From the NCBI GenBank assembly GCA_045565995.1, contig JBJLEF010000002.1, forward strand, positions 1 to 64,000: DNA of 64,000 nt. The letters run 5' to 3'. Position 1 is the stretch's first letter; each line of letters opens with the position of its first letter. The DNA comes from UBA721 sp002705165 (GTDB lineage: Bacteria; Planctomycetota; Planctomycetia; Pirellulales; Pirellulaceae). The translations under genes and the position numbers were made by a program. The notes under the pieces were generated by a model, which saw only the letters and a program-made list of their open reading frames with translations, was not told the DNA's origin and ran no database searches. Shown here in pieces: positions 34,659-44,578 of the stretch.

Positions 34659-37328
34659 GTGAAGCACGTCGTGAAAACGCTAACGAATTGTTTGATTGTT
34701 AGTTTCACCGTCGTTTCCTCACTTGACGCTGATGAGCGTGAAGACTTTTTTGAAGCCCGGATCCGGCCACTATTAATCAGCCGTTGCACTGAATGCCATG
34801 GCTCGTTAACCAGAGAAGGTAAACTTCAACTCGATCATCAGGCAGCCGCGTTTGCCGGAGGTGAATCCGGAAAAGCGATCATCCCCGGTGACGCCAAAAA
34901 CAGTCTACTCTATCAAGCTGTTGCTCAAACGCACGCCACGCTTGCGATGCCACCTGATGATTCACTGTCAACTGAGGAAATCGCTTCTATTCGGCAATGG
35001 ATTGACAATGGAGCTATCTGGCCGGTGTCAAAAATCGAGTTCTTCCAGCGTTCAATTTTCAACACGTTAAATAAATCCTGCATCAAATGCCACGACGAAA
35101 AGAAGAGGCCGGGGGGTCTTAGTCTCGCAAGTCGCCAACGCCTGCTACAAGGAGGAGACAGAGGGCCAGCAGCAATTCCCGGTGACGCCGAAGCCAGCTT
35201 GCTGATACGAATCCTGAAAGGTAGCCAATCCAGTCTAACCGATCATACCGGCATGCTCAGCCGTCAGGATCTCGCATCTTTTGTGCAATGGATCAATGAT
35301 GGAATGAACTGGCGAGAGCCAAACGCTTCGCCAACCTATGTTATCACCGAAGCGCAACGCAAATTCTGGGCATTCCAGCCTGTGACGTTAATAAGCCCAC
35401 CCAAGAATACTTCACGTTCCGACAACCCCGTTGATCACTATATTCAGAACCGTCTCGACCGGCAGAAACTTTCGTCGGCACCACAGGCAACCCCCAGAGA
35501 TTTGATTCGCCGTGCCTACTACGACCTGCTGGGTCTGCCACCGACACCCGCGCAGATCTTAAAGTTCGAAACGGACTTTGAACTTTCCGGTCGAGCAGCG
35601 TTCGCGGAACTCATCGACGAGCTATTGAAATCGCCTCACTATGGTGAACGGTGGGGACGACACTGGCTCGATTTAGTTCGTTATGCCGACACGGCAGGTG
35701 ATGCCGCTGACTTCCCGGTTCCGGAAGCCTATAAATATCGAAATTATGTCATTGATTCGTTTAACAGTGACAAGCCATACAACCAGTTCATTAAAGAGCA
35801 ATTGGCCGGTGACTTACTGCCTTATGCAAGTGAAGAGCACCGCTGGGACCAGATCATAGGGACTGGCTATATTGCGATTAGCCGGCGTATTGGAGTTAGC
35901 CCTCATAACCTCAAGCACATTACGATCGAGGATACGATCAACAATATAGGCTCCACTTTCATGGGTCTCACCCTCGGGTGCGCGCGATGTCACGATCATA
36001 AATTTGACCCGCTCCCCACAACCGACTATTACGCACTTTATGGCATCTTTGCAAGTTCCATTTATCCTCACGCTGGCGCCGAGCATAAACCCTGGCGTCA
36101 GGACTTTGTCTACCGAATCGGACAGGAAGAAGCCTCAAACCTCCTGGCTGACAAACGCAAGGTACTGGAAGAATGGAATCGTAAGGAACGCGTTGCCCTG
36201 GAAATCTATCGGGACTTTCAACGACGTAAAATCACTGATCCGGGTAAAACGAGACAAACAACATGGGCCGATGTCCTGGCCGTTCGGGAAGAACGCCGCC
36301 AACACGCGGAGTCTTTCCCTGCTCTCGAAATCGCCTATGCCATTCAGGACGGAAAGCCTCACGATGCATACGTCCAACGTGGCGGGAGCCCATCCCAGAA
36401 TGCGCGAGGACAACTGGTTCCCCGAGGCTTCCTGCAAATCCTGGGCGGTGAGACATTGCCCGAAACGGTGACGGGAAGCGGGCGTCTGGAATTAGCGAAC
36501 TGGATCGCTTCCAACAATAACCCCTTAACGGCTCGGGTAATGGCCAATCGAATTTGGCATTACCATTTCGGAAAGGGGATCGTCACTTCCACTAGTGACT
36601 TTGGTTTTCGCGGCAGCAAGCCAACCCATCCTGAGTTACTTGACTTCCTCGCCCTAGATCTGATGAACCATCGCTGGTCCATCAAGCAACTCCATCGGCG
36701 CATCATGAATTCAGACGTATACATGCGTTCCACCACGGCGATTGCTGAAAGTATGGAATTTGATCCGTCCAACTTAAGCTATTGGCGTTTTGATCGGCAA
36801 CGCATGGACGCTGAACAAATACGGGACACGCTGCTCGAGATCAGTGGGGAATTAGATAAGAGCCCGGGTGTTCGTCATCCGTTCGATCATCACCTCACGT
36901 ACTTTTATCGGCAACATGAACCCTTTGTGGGGTCGTTTGAGACATCTCAACGAACCGTCTATCAGATGCAGCAACGTTTTGTGAAAAATGATTACCTGGA
37001 TTTATTCGACGGCCCGGATGGCAATCTACAAATGTCGGAACGGAAGGTCACGACAACTACGCTGCAAGCCTTGTTCATGATGAATTCAGACTTTATTCAC
37101 CAACGATCTCAGGTCATTGCTGAACGTGTTCTTGAAGAAGGTGCTAATACACGCGAACGAATTCAACACGCCTATAAATTACTCTTTGGCCGCACACCGA
37201 GTCTAGAAGAAACAACTCATGTCACAACGGTTATTGAAGGACTCGTCCAGGACGCCGGTGAGTCCGGGGTATGGTTATCGGTCATTCGCAGCATGATCAG
37301 CAGCAATGAATTCCTCTATCTGGACTAA
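34659..37328 (+). CDS. PSCyt1(x2)-DUF1549-DUF1553 (PSD1) cytochrome-like protein
   Basis: 889 residues, GTG start, Sec signal to about residue 24. Two successive N-terminal cytochrome-like units are visible: C43-T-E-C-H47 and C141-I-K-C-H145, each followed by the GGxxGxAIPGDAxxSLL pattern. DUF1549 (PSCyt2) contains ADTAGDAADFP and the third site C441-A-R-C-H445 in the strongly conserved CHDHKFDPLPTTDYYAL. DUF1553 (PSD1) contains ANRIWHYHFGKGIV and ends with NEFLYLD, the family's usual C-terminus. The N-terminal duplication is unusual for these proteins. It follows a DUF1501 gene and should be exported; electron transfer is inferred. Confidence 0.92.
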   Translation: MKHVVKTLTNCLIVSFTVVSSLDADEREDFFEARIRPLLISRCTECHGSLTREGKLQLDHQAAAFAGGESGKAIIPGDAKNSLLYQAVAQTHATLAMPPDDSLSTEEIASIRQWIDNGAIWPVSKIEFFQRSIFNTLNKSCIKCHDEKKRPGGLSLASRQRLLQGGDRGPAAIPGDAEASLLIRILKGSQSSLTDHTGMLSRQDLASFVQWINDGMNWREPNASPTYVITEAQRKFWAFQPVTLISPPKNTSRSDNPVDHYIQNRLDRQKLSSAPQATPRDLIRRAYYDLLGLPPTPAQILKFETDFELSGRAAFAELIDELLKSPHYGERWGRHWLDLVRYADTAGDAADFPVPEAYKYRNYVIDSFNSDKPYNQFIKEQLAGDLLPYASEEHRWDQIIGTGYIAISRRIGVSPHNLKHITIEDTINNIGSTFMGLTLGCARCHDHKFDPLPTTDYYALYGIFASSIYPHAGAEHKPWRQDFVYRIGQEEASNLLADKRKVLEEWNRKERVALEIYRDFQRRKITDPGKTRQTTWADVLAVREERRQHAESFPALEIAYAIQDGKPHDAYVQRGGSPSQNARGQLVPRGFLQILGGETLPETVTGSGRLELANWIASNNNPLTARVMANRIWHYHFGKGIVTSTSDFGFRGSKPTHPELLDFLALDLMNHRWSIKQLHRRIMNSDVYMRSTTAIAESMEFDPSNLSYWRFDRQRMDAEQIRDTLLEISGELDKSPGVRHPFDHHLTYFYRQHEPFVGSFETSQRTVYQMQQRFVKNDYLDLFDGPDGNLQMSERKVTTTTLQALFMMNSDFIHQRSQVIAERVLEEGANTRERIQHAYKLLFGRTPSLEETTHVTTVIEGLVQDAGESGVWLSVIRSMISSNEFLYLD

Positions 37329-37356
37329 TCCTTCCCAACCAACACGGGCCTCTCTA

Positions 37357-38307
37357 ATGCGTTTTCCTCCACGGTGCTTCACTGCACTTTGCTTTCTGTC
37401 AATTTTGTTGTGTCATCATGCTGGCACAACGGCAACCGCGCAAGATAGTACCTTATTGAAAAAACGCATTGAGGAATTGGAAACAGAAAACAAAGCACTC
37501 CGTAAGATAATCAGTGAAGTTCAAAAAGCAGTTACACTACAATCTTCTGACTCAACTCCAAATTCTGATGGACTTCGCGTCATCGTAATGCCCGATGACT
37601 GGGGCGCATCTGGCATTCAGGATATGAAGAAGGTTGCCGACTCCGCTTCTCACCCGATTGCCTCCCTGCTGGAGTCAAGTAGCTTCTCACCCATCCTTGT
37701 ACAGCGGAGTACCACCGGGCCCATCACCCTATACCAACGTGGAGCAGGGAACGAATATATCGTACGACTTGATACGGGAGATCGAGCTTGGGCGCAGATG
37801 GCATTCCAATTTGCCCACGAGTTCTGTCATATCATTTGTAACTATCGTGACGTTGATAACCCTCAACTATGGTTTGAAGAAACCATATGCGAAGTCGCGT
37901 CGCTGTATTCATTGCGACGGATGAGCGAGAACTGGAAGATCAACCCTCCCTATTCCAACTGGAAGGGCTACTCTGCAGCACTTTCCGATTACGCCAACAC
38001 AAGGATTGCATCGCAACAGGAGAAGAAGCAATCACTGGCTGAATTCTATCGCGATCACGCTACAGCATTAGAAGCGAGCGGTACGAACAGAGAACTAAAC
38101 AACTTTATCGCGGTCAAACTTCTGAAACACTTTGAGGGTACCCCATCGGGCTGGCAAGCCGTTAGGCACCTCAATTTAGGGGAAGCCAGCGAGAACAAAT
38201 CGTTCAAGACCTATCTATCGGGCTGGTATCGTCGTGTACCTGAGAAACATCGCCCGTTCGTCAGAACGATCGCCAAGGAATTCCAACTGGACTTACTCAA
38301 ACCATAG
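37357..38307 (+). CDS. Putative secreted HExxH metalloprotease
   Basis: 316 residues from the ATG at 37357 (an upstream in-frame start at 37306 overlaps the previous gene). It has a signal peptide to about ATAQ, then a short leucine-zipper-like coiled coil (LLKKRIEELETENKALRK, about residues 33-52). The zinc-protease motif is H154-E-F-C-H158, followed 16-21 residues later by WFEETICE, which supplies the expected glutamate of a gluzincin-type site. The remainder is helical. I cannot name a MEROPS family. It lies between a PSD1 and a DUF1501 gene, on the same strand with small gaps, so a role in processing exported neighbours is possible. Confidence 0.6.
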   Translation: MRFPPRCFTALCFLSILLCHHAGTTATAQDSTLLKKRIEELETENKALRKIISEVQKAVTLQSSDSTPNSDGLRVIVMPDDWGASGIQDMKKVADSASHPIASLLESSSFSPILVQRSTTGPITLYQRGAGNEYIVRLDTGDRAWAQMAFQFAHEFCHIICNYRDVDNPQLWFEETICEVASLYSLRRMSENWKINPPYSNWKGYSAALSDYANTRIASQQEKKQSLAEFYRDHATALEASGTNRELNNFIAVKLLKHFEGTPSGWQAVRHLNLGEASENKSFKTYLSGWYRRVPEKHRPFVRTIAKEFQLDLLKP

Positions 38308-38381
38308 AAAACGCGGTTAGAATAGGAAGTAACTAACGGCCAATCATCTGACATTGGCGTTACGTATTAAGGAGCATAACC

Positions 38382-39725
38382 ATGGACCGGAGAACGATGA
38401 TCTCATCAACCGCAGGGCTGGTGTTGCCTGGCATTTTGAGTGAATTACTGCATGCTCAGGAGAATCCCCTCGCCCCCAGAGATCCCCACTTCTCACCCAA
38501 GGCAAAACGTGTCATTTTCCTGTTTATGACCGGAGGGGTGTCGCACGTGGACACCTTTGATCACAAGCCGGAATTAAACGCCCGTCACGACAAGGAGCGA
38601 CGAGCTCGACAAGTCTATAAGGGGAGCGGTTGGAAGTTCCGGCCGCGCGGGAAGTCGGGTCTTGAGATCAGTGACCTTTTCCCTCATCTCGGTGAAGTGG
38701 CTGATGAACTAGCTGTCATCAACTCCATGAAGAACATCAACGGAGACCACTTTGGTGCGACGATTGGTATTCATACCGGCAGTGCCACGTTTAACCGTCC
38801 CAGCTTTGGGTCCTGGGTAAGCTATGGCTTGGGTACCGTGAATCAAAATCTGCCATCGTTTGTGGTGATGTCTAAGGGACTGCCCTATGGGGGAGGGCAA
38901 AACTGGGGTTCTGATTTCATTCCCGTTTCTCATCAGGGTACACGTTTGGTTCCGGGCACCGAACCCATTCGTAATATCTCACCGCAGGTGAGCACACGTA
39001 AACGACAAAACACGGAACTCGAGCTGGTCGACTATTTCAACAAGCAACATCTCAAAAACAGGGAACATGACTCGAACCTGAAATCACGCATTCGCAGTTT
39101 CGAAACTGCGGCCGGAATGCAGTTGGAAGCTCCGGAAGCGCTTGATCTGTCCGGCGAGACCGACGAGACTTTCAAACTCTATGGTTTGGAACCGGGGCAA
39201 ACCGACTCTTTTGCCTGGCAATGTCTGGCAGCCCGTCGCATGGCCGAACGTGGTGTGCGATTCATCGAGTTAGTCGACGGTGATACTGCCCTCGATTACA
39301 ACTGGGATGCCCATGCAAACATCAGTAAGTACCCCTTACTGGCACGCAATGTAGACCAACCCATTGCCGCCCTCATCAAAGACTTAAAACAACGAGGCAT
39401 GCTGGATGAGACCCTGGTGGTGTTCACCACCGAGTTCGGGCGCGGCCCGTGCGTTCCTTCTGCTGGTACTGATGGCCGTGGTCATTGGGCTAATGCCTAC
39501 TCTTCCTGGATCGCCGGCGGTGGTATTCAAGGCGGGGTTGTCTACGGAAAGACGGACGAATTTGGTATGGAAGTTACCGAAAACGAATGTTCTCCTCATG
39601 ACTTTCACGCCACCCTACTGCATTGCTTAGGGATCGACCATACCCGTCTAACCTATCGCCACGCTGGCCGAGATTACCGCCTGACCGATGTCCATGGAAA
39701 TATCATTGAGGAAATTCTGGCCTAG
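38382..39725 (+). CDS. DUF1501 protein, PHFxPKAK subtype
   Basis: 447 residues with MDRRTM at the N-terminus as a short twin-arginine signal. It belongs to the DUF1501 subgroup with PHFSPKAKRVIFLFMTGG and HVDTFDHKPEL. The usual EFGRTP is EFGRGPCVPSAGTDGRGHW here, which differs from most neighbours. The C-terminus is the conserved HAGRDYRLTDVHGNIIEEILA. It precedes a PSD1 gene and is followed by it on the same strand after 134 bases that contain a promoter. Confidence 0.92.
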   Translation: MDRRTMISSTAGLVLPGILSELLHAQENPLAPRDPHFSPKAKRVIFLFMTGGVSHVDTFDHKPELNARHDKERRARQVYKGSGWKFRPRGKSGLEISDLFPHLGEVADELAVINSMKNINGDHFGATIGIHTGSATFNRPSFGSWVSYGLGTVNQNLPSFVVMSKGLPYGGGQNWGSDFIPVSHQGTRLVPGTEPIRNISPQVSTRKRQNTELELVDYFNKQHLKNREHDSNLKSRIRSFETAAGMQLEAPEALDLSGETDETFKLYGLEPGQTDSFAWQCLAARRMAERGVRFIELVDGDTALDYNWDAHANISKYPLLARNVDQPIAALIKDLKQRGMLDETLVVFTTEFGRGPCVPSAGTDGRGHWANAYSSWIAGGGIQGGVVYGKTDEFGMEVTENECSPHDFHATLLHCLGIDHTRLTYRHAGRDYRLTDVHGNIIEEILA

Positions 39726-39774
39726 AAGATACACGGTGCTCTTAATACCAGCAAAAACTCTCTCCGAACCGGAA

Positions 39775-39804
39775 TTGAGCCGCCGTGGACCTCTGTGTTA
39801 AAAT
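39775..39804 (+). promoter_or_regulatory. Promoter before the NPCBM-containing PSD1 gene
   Basis: TTGAGC (39775-39780) and TAAAAT (39799-39804) are separated by 18 bases, 55 bases before the next ATG. This suggests that the PSD1 gene is transcribed independently of the DUF1501 gene upstream. Confidence 0.4.
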
Positions 39805-39859
39805 GAATGACTGGAATATCCTTCAACTTAGCCACCTAATTAGGTAAGCCAAACCACCT

Positions 39860-42800
39860 ATGATTACAAACCGAATTATCCTTGGTTTCATTCTTCCTTT
39901 AACACTACTATCAGTAGTCCAGGCAGATGACGAGAAACCTTCCCAAGAAGGAGTGGAATTCTTCGAACAAAAGATCCGCCCGGTTTTAGTACAGCATTGC
40001 TACCAGTGTCATGCTGTCGACGCAAAAAACATCCAGGGTGGTCTGGTGCTTGACTCACGCGAAGGCACACGCAAAGGTGGCGATTCTGGTCCGGCAGTCA
40101 TTCCCAAGAATATCGATGAAAGCCTCATTATCGGAGCGTTGAAATTCGAGTCGTTCGAGATGCCTCCTAAAGGGAAGTTGTCTGCTGAGATCATAGCTGA
40201 CTTTGAAAAATGGGTTGCCATGGGAGCACCCGATCCACGTGACGGCTCGGCCGTCACGCAAAGTAAAATTGATTTTGAGGAAGGTCGTAAACACTGGGCC
40301 TATCAGCCTGTACAAATGCCGGAACGGCCGGAAGTGGAGGACAAGAAGTGGCCTCGGAATAACATTGACTATTTTACGTTGGCCAAAATGGAAGAGCTTG
40401 GGCTAAGCCCGGTTTCCGGTGCTTCTAAGCAAGCACTGATTCGTCGCGCAACCTATGACCTTACCGGCTTGCCCCCCGTGCCAGCGGACGTGAAGGCATA
40501 TCTCGAAGACGAATCGGACGAAGCGTTTGCTAAAGTCATCGAGCGACTTCTTGATTCTCCTCACTATGGTGAACGTTGGGGGCGATACTGGCTGGACGTC
40601 GCTCGTTACAGCGAAGACCAGGCTCACACCTTCGCTACCCGGCCAAACACGGAAGGCTTTCGATATCGGGATTGGGTGGTCTCAGCCTACAATCGGGACA
40701 TGCCGTTTAATCAGTTTGTAAAACTGCAGATTGCCGGTGACCTCTATGGACCGACCGACAACCAACCCTACGAGCATCTTGTTGCGCTAGGTTATTTCGG
40801 GCTCGGAGCTCAGTATTACAAGAACACGGACCGCGAACGCGCTATGGCTGACGAACTTGATGACCGAATCGATACCCTAACACGCGGCTTCTTGGGACTT
40901 ACGGTTTCCTGTGCCCGATGCCACGACCACAAGTTCGATCCGATTCCTACAATGGATTACTATTCCATCGCGGGCATCTTTGGCAGTTCCCGTCTTCATA
41001 ATGCCCCTCTTTGTACGCCCGAAGATGTCAAAGCATACAATGATGGTCAGAAACGCCTCAAGGACACCGATAATGCTGTCAAAAAATATCTGGCTGATCA
41101 AAAGGAAACCGCGGCTCAATCCAAGGTCGGAGACATTGCCAGCTACATGAATGCGGTTTGGCTTTTCCAAAGTGCAAAAGCCAATGGGCAAAACCTTAAC
41201 ACCAAGGAACTAGCAGAGGCTTCTCAAGTGAATGAGTATCTGCTTAAACGCTGGATCAACTTCCTGGATCCGAAAAACAAAGGAAAAGTCGCCGAACTTG
41301 ACTCGTGGTTCAACCTGACGCCTGGCAAAGCTGAAGCAATCACGGTTGAAACTCCCTTGCCGACACAGGTAACTACCGTGACGACCGGCTTCCAGCAAGC
41401 GATTGAGAAGATGTTGAATATTTCTCCTAGTGGCGATGCCGTCGTCAATCTTGCTCAACGCACCGCGGGTGAGCAACACCAGGCCGGGCACCCTCACTTC
41501 GTAACGCCTGTGACCACGAAAATACGTCCAAAATCAAACATCGTCGCGGATCTCACCGGGCACAAGGAGATCTATCTTATCGTGACGGATGCGGGGAATG
41601 GTAACAGTTGCGACCATGCCGACTGGTTAGAAGCCCGTTTCGAGAACGCTGCAGGGGAGGTGATCAATCTATCTGACCTCGACCCTAAGAAATCAGAAGG
41701 CTTCGGAGGCCCTACTAAAAACAAAAACTATCAAAATCGCCCCCTTCGCGTGGGCGGCAAGGAATACAAGAACGGCGTTGGAGTCCACGCTCCTTCTAAG
41801 TTGATATACGACATCCCTGAAGGCTATACGCTATTCAAAGGAGCGGGCGGCCTCGATAATAGCGGTTCGGATCAGGGCCCCTGTGGTGAACAGGCATCCG
41901 TCCAGTTCGCCGTGTATACAGAAGACCCCAAAGTACAGCCGGAAGCGGGGGCGACGGACCTCTTGACCAAAGTACTAGGTAAGGATGGCCCCCTTGCTGT
42001 ATCGGACAAGGACCTGGAGCAATTCCTCGAAGGTGACGCCAAAGAAACACTGGTTCGTTTGAAGGCAGATGCAGAAACAGCCAAGAAGACCGCACCTCCA
42101 CAATTCCCCGTGGCCCACTCGTATACGGAATCTTCTCCCAAAGACATGCGTGTTTTTGTGAGAGGCAACCCTGCCAATAAGCGAGAGATTGCACCACGAC
42201 GTTTTTTACAAGTTCTAGCGGGTGAGAATCCTCCTGCATACGAGGAAGGTAGTGGTCGGAAACAACTAGCCGATGACGTCACCTCAAACGACAATCCACT
42301 AACGCCCCGCGTCATGGCAAACCGTATTTGGCAATATCATTTCGGTCGCGGGATTGTAAATACGCCTAGCAACTTCGGACTTCTCGGGGATCCACCAACC
42401 CACCCAAAACTGCTTGATTATCTTGCTCGCACGTTTATTGACAACAACTGGTCAATTAAACATTTACACCGCGAAATCATGCTTTCGGCAACGTACCAAC
42501 TGAGTACGAACACGAATAACAAGAACGCCGAAATTGATGCTGACAACCTGTATGTCTGGCGGATGAAACAACGTCGGCTGGACATTGAATCCTGGCGTGA
42601 CGGCCTGTTGGACGTCTCTGGTCGTCTGGACAAATCACTGGAAGGCCCCTCAACGAACCTGGCCGATGCGAACAACGTCCGGCGAACGATCTATGCAAAA
42701 ATAAGTCGCCATGAACTTGATGGGCTCTTAAGGCTCTTCGACTTTCCGGATGCCAATATCACCAGTGCCAAACGAACCGAGACGACGGTGCCACAACAGC

Positions 42801-43063
42801 AGTTGTTTGTACTTAATAGTCCATTCATGACCCAACAGGCCAAATCATTCACCTCACGACTTCACCAGGAGGCACCTGATTCGGATGACGATCGAGTCGA
42901 GTTGGCTTTCCAACTTGCCTATGGACGCAAACCCTCGGGACCTGAACTCAAGCTAGGCCTCGCTTATCTGGCGGGCGAAGATACAGAAGAAAATCAGATG
43001 AGTCGATGGGAGCGTTATGCCCAGGTGATTCTTGCCAGCAACGAATTTATGTATTTAGACTAG
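39860..43063 (+). CDS. PSCyt1-DUF1549-NPCBM-DUF1553 cytochrome-like protein
   Basis: 1067 residues with a signal peptide ending near QADDE. PSCyt1 has C47-Y-Q-C-H51; DUF1549 has ARYSEDQAHTF and C351-A-R-C-H355 (CHDHKFDPIPTMDYYSI). Between DUF1549 and DUF1553 is an extra ~130-residue NPCBM-like carbohydrate-binding domain at about residues 560-690 (LIVTDAGNGNSCDHADW ... NGVGVHAPSKLIYDI). DUF1553 has ANRIWQYHFGRGIV and ends NEFMYLD. The binding module suggests contact with glycans; the redox part is inferred. It is followed by a DUF1501 gene after 37 bases, so they are probably co-transcribed. Confidence 0.93.
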   Translation: MITNRIILGFILPLTLLSVVQADDEKPSQEGVEFFEQKIRPVLVQHCYQCHAVDAKNIQGGLVLDSREGTRKGGDSGPAVIPKNIDESLIIGALKFESFEMPPKGKLSAEIIADFEKWVAMGAPDPRDGSAVTQSKIDFEEGRKHWAYQPVQMPERPEVEDKKWPRNNIDYFTLAKMEELGLSPVSGASKQALIRRATYDLTGLPPVPADVKAYLEDESDEAFAKVIERLLDSPHYGERWGRYWLDVARYSEDQAHTFATRPNTEGFRYRDWVVSAYNRDMPFNQFVKLQIAGDLYGPTDNQPYEHLVALGYFGLGAQYYKNTDRERAMADELDDRIDTLTRGFLGLTVSCARCHDHKFDPIPTMDYYSIAGIFGSSRLHNAPLCTPEDVKAYNDGQKRLKDTDNAVKKYLADQKETAAQSKVGDIASYMNAVWLFQSAKANGQNLNTKELAEASQVNEYLLKRWINFLDPKNKGKVAELDSWFNLTPGKAEAITVETPLPTQVTTVTTGFQQAIEKMLNISPSGDAVVNLAQRTAGEQHQAGHPHFVTPVTTKIRPKSNIVADLTGHKEIYLIVTDAGNGNSCDHADWLEARFENAAGEVINLSDLDPKKSEGFGGPTKNKNYQNRPLRVGGKEYKNGVGVHAPSKLIYDIPEGYTLFKGAGGLDNSGSDQGPCGEQASVQFAVYTEDPKVQPEAGATDLLTKVLGKDGPLAVSDKDLEQFLEGDAKETLVRLKADAETAKKTAPPQFPVAHSYTESSPKDMRVFVRGNPANKREIAPRRFLQVLAGENPPAYEEGSGRKQLADDVTSNDNPLTPRVMANRIWQYHFGRGIVNTPSNFGLLGDPPTHPKLLDYLARTFIDNNWSIKHLHREIMLSATYQLSTNTNNKNAEIDADNLYVWRMKQRRLDIESWRDGLLDVSGRLDKSLEGPSTNLADANNVRRTIYAKISRHELDGLLRLFDFPDANITSAKRTETTVPQQQLFVLNSPFMTQQAKSFTSRLHQEAPDSDDDRVELAFQLAYGRKPSGPELKLGLAYLAGEDTEENQMSRWERYAQVILASNEFMYLD

Positions 43064-43100
43064 ATAACACAAAGCCAAGAAAACGCTTAGGAACATTAAA

Positions 43101-44510
43101 ATGACACCATATCGTCACGGGTTAACACGTCGCGAATACATTCAGAAGATAGGCACTGGTTTAGGTGTTCTTGGTATGGCCGGCATTATGGCCGGGGATG
43201 GTACATTAGCCGCAGATGCGACGTCGGCGATTAGCGATAGGCCACTGGCCCCCAAAGCTCCACATTTCGCTCCGCGCGCCAAACACGTCATCCATTTATT
43301 CATGAATGGTGGCCCCTCTCAGGTAGATACATTTGATCCAAAGCCGGCTCTAGAGAAGTACAACGGCCAGCGTCCGGACGCCGCAGATCTGTCTACCGAG
43401 CGTAAGACCGGCGGGCTCTTAAAGTCCCCTTTTAAATTCCAGAAATATGGCGAGGCCGGCATCGAAGTGAGCGACCTGTTCCCCCATGTCGGTGGAATGA
43501 TTGACGACATTTGTGTCATTCGCTCGATGCACACCAACATCCCCAATCATGAGCCGTCTCTCTTGATGATGAACAGTGGTGAAACTCAACCTACTCGTCC
43601 TGCCATGGGATCCTGGCTCCTTTATGGTCTGGGTACCGAAAACCAGAACCTGCCTGGTTATGTAGTCCTTTGCCCGGGCAAACCTGTTGTTGGCCCTCAA
43701 CTTTGGAGCAACAGCTTCCTTCCCGGTATTTTCCAGGGTACGCACATCAACAATTCAAAGATGGACCCCAAAAATGTCATCCGACACATCAACAACACCC
43801 AGATTGGGAAAGTGTCACAACGAGAGCAGCTTGACATCCTGAAACAGATGAATGAATTACACCTACAGGCTCGAGGCGGAAAGTCCAACCCACTGGAGTC
43901 AAGGATTGAGTCCATGGAAATGGCCTTTCGTATGCAAACCGAGGCGCAGGATGTATTCAACCTAGACAAGGAAACCCAGGCTACGCGAGATGCATACGGC
44001 TCAGGACAATTTGCTGATGCCTGCCTCGCTTCCCGACGCCTTGTGGAAAGTGGTGTACGAATGGTTCAGGTCTACTACGGAAACGGGCAACCCTGGGACG
44101 ATCACGGTGACATTAAAAACCATGCCCAAAAAGCGAAAATGGTCGACCAACCCATTGCGGCACTCATTAAAGATCTGAAGCAACGTGACTTACTCAAGGA
44201 CACGCTGATTGTCTGGGGTGGTGAATTCGGGCGTACGCCCGTGGCTGAAAATGGTAACGGCCGTGATCATAATCATCACGGCTTCACCATGTGGCTTGCC
44301 GGCGGTGGAATTAAAGGCGGAATGACATACGGGCAAAGTGATGAATTCGGGTTTGCGGCAATGGAGAACAAGGTCCATGTCCACGACCTGCATGCCACCA
44401 TCCTGCATCTCATGGGACTCGATCATGAACAATTGACCTATCGTTATAGTGGTCGCGACTTCAGGCTAACAGACGTCCATGGCCATGTCGTCCAAGACAT
44501 TATTGCTTAA
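43101..44510 (+). CDS. DUF1501 protein, PHFxPKAK subtype, pair of the PSD1 gene
   Basis: 469 residues. LTRREYIQK (Arg10-Arg11) is the twin-arginine signal. It has PHFAPRAKHVIHLFMNGGPSQ, DTFDPKPAL, and EFGRTPVAENGNGRDHNHH in place of the usual RINxxxGRDHW. The C-terminus RYSGRDFRLTDVHGHVVQDIIA is nearly the same as in the protein at 38382, so these two are close paralogues. It lies 37 bases after the PSD1 gene. Confidence 0.93.
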   Translation: MTPYRHGLTRREYIQKIGTGLGVLGMAGIMAGDGTLAADATSAISDRPLAPKAPHFAPRAKHVIHLFMNGGPSQVDTFDPKPALEKYNGQRPDAADLSTERKTGGLLKSPFKFQKYGEAGIEVSDLFPHVGGMIDDICVIRSMHTNIPNHEPSLLMMNSGETQPTRPAMGSWLLYGLGTENQNLPGYVVLCPGKPVVGPQLWSNSFLPGIFQGTHINNSKMDPKNVIRHINNTQIGKVSQREQLDILKQMNELHLQARGGKSNPLESRIESMEMAFRMQTEAQDVFNLDKETQATRDAYGSGQFADACLASRRLVESGVRMVQVYYGNGQPWDDHGDIKNHAQKAKMVDQPIAALIKDLKQRDLLKDTLIVWGGEFGRTPVAENGNGRDHNHHGFTMWLAGGGIKGGMTYGQSDEFGFAAMENKVHVHDLHATILHLMGLDHEQLTYRYSGRDFRLTDVHGHVVQDIIA

Positions 44511-44566
44511 TGCATTTTTACGACGCTCCCCTGTAAAACTTGTGAGCGAATGTTCTCTGGACTGTT

Positions 44567-44572
44567 TATAAT
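44567..44572 (+). promoter_or_regulatory. TATAAT box just before a PSD1 gene
   Basis: A perfect TATAAT lies six bases before the ATG at 44579. The best -35 candidate (TTGTGA, 44540-44545) is 21 bases away, so the assignment is weak. If used, transcription would start at or near the ATG and the mRNA would be leaderless. Confidence 0.3.
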
Positions 44573-44578
44573 AGAAGC

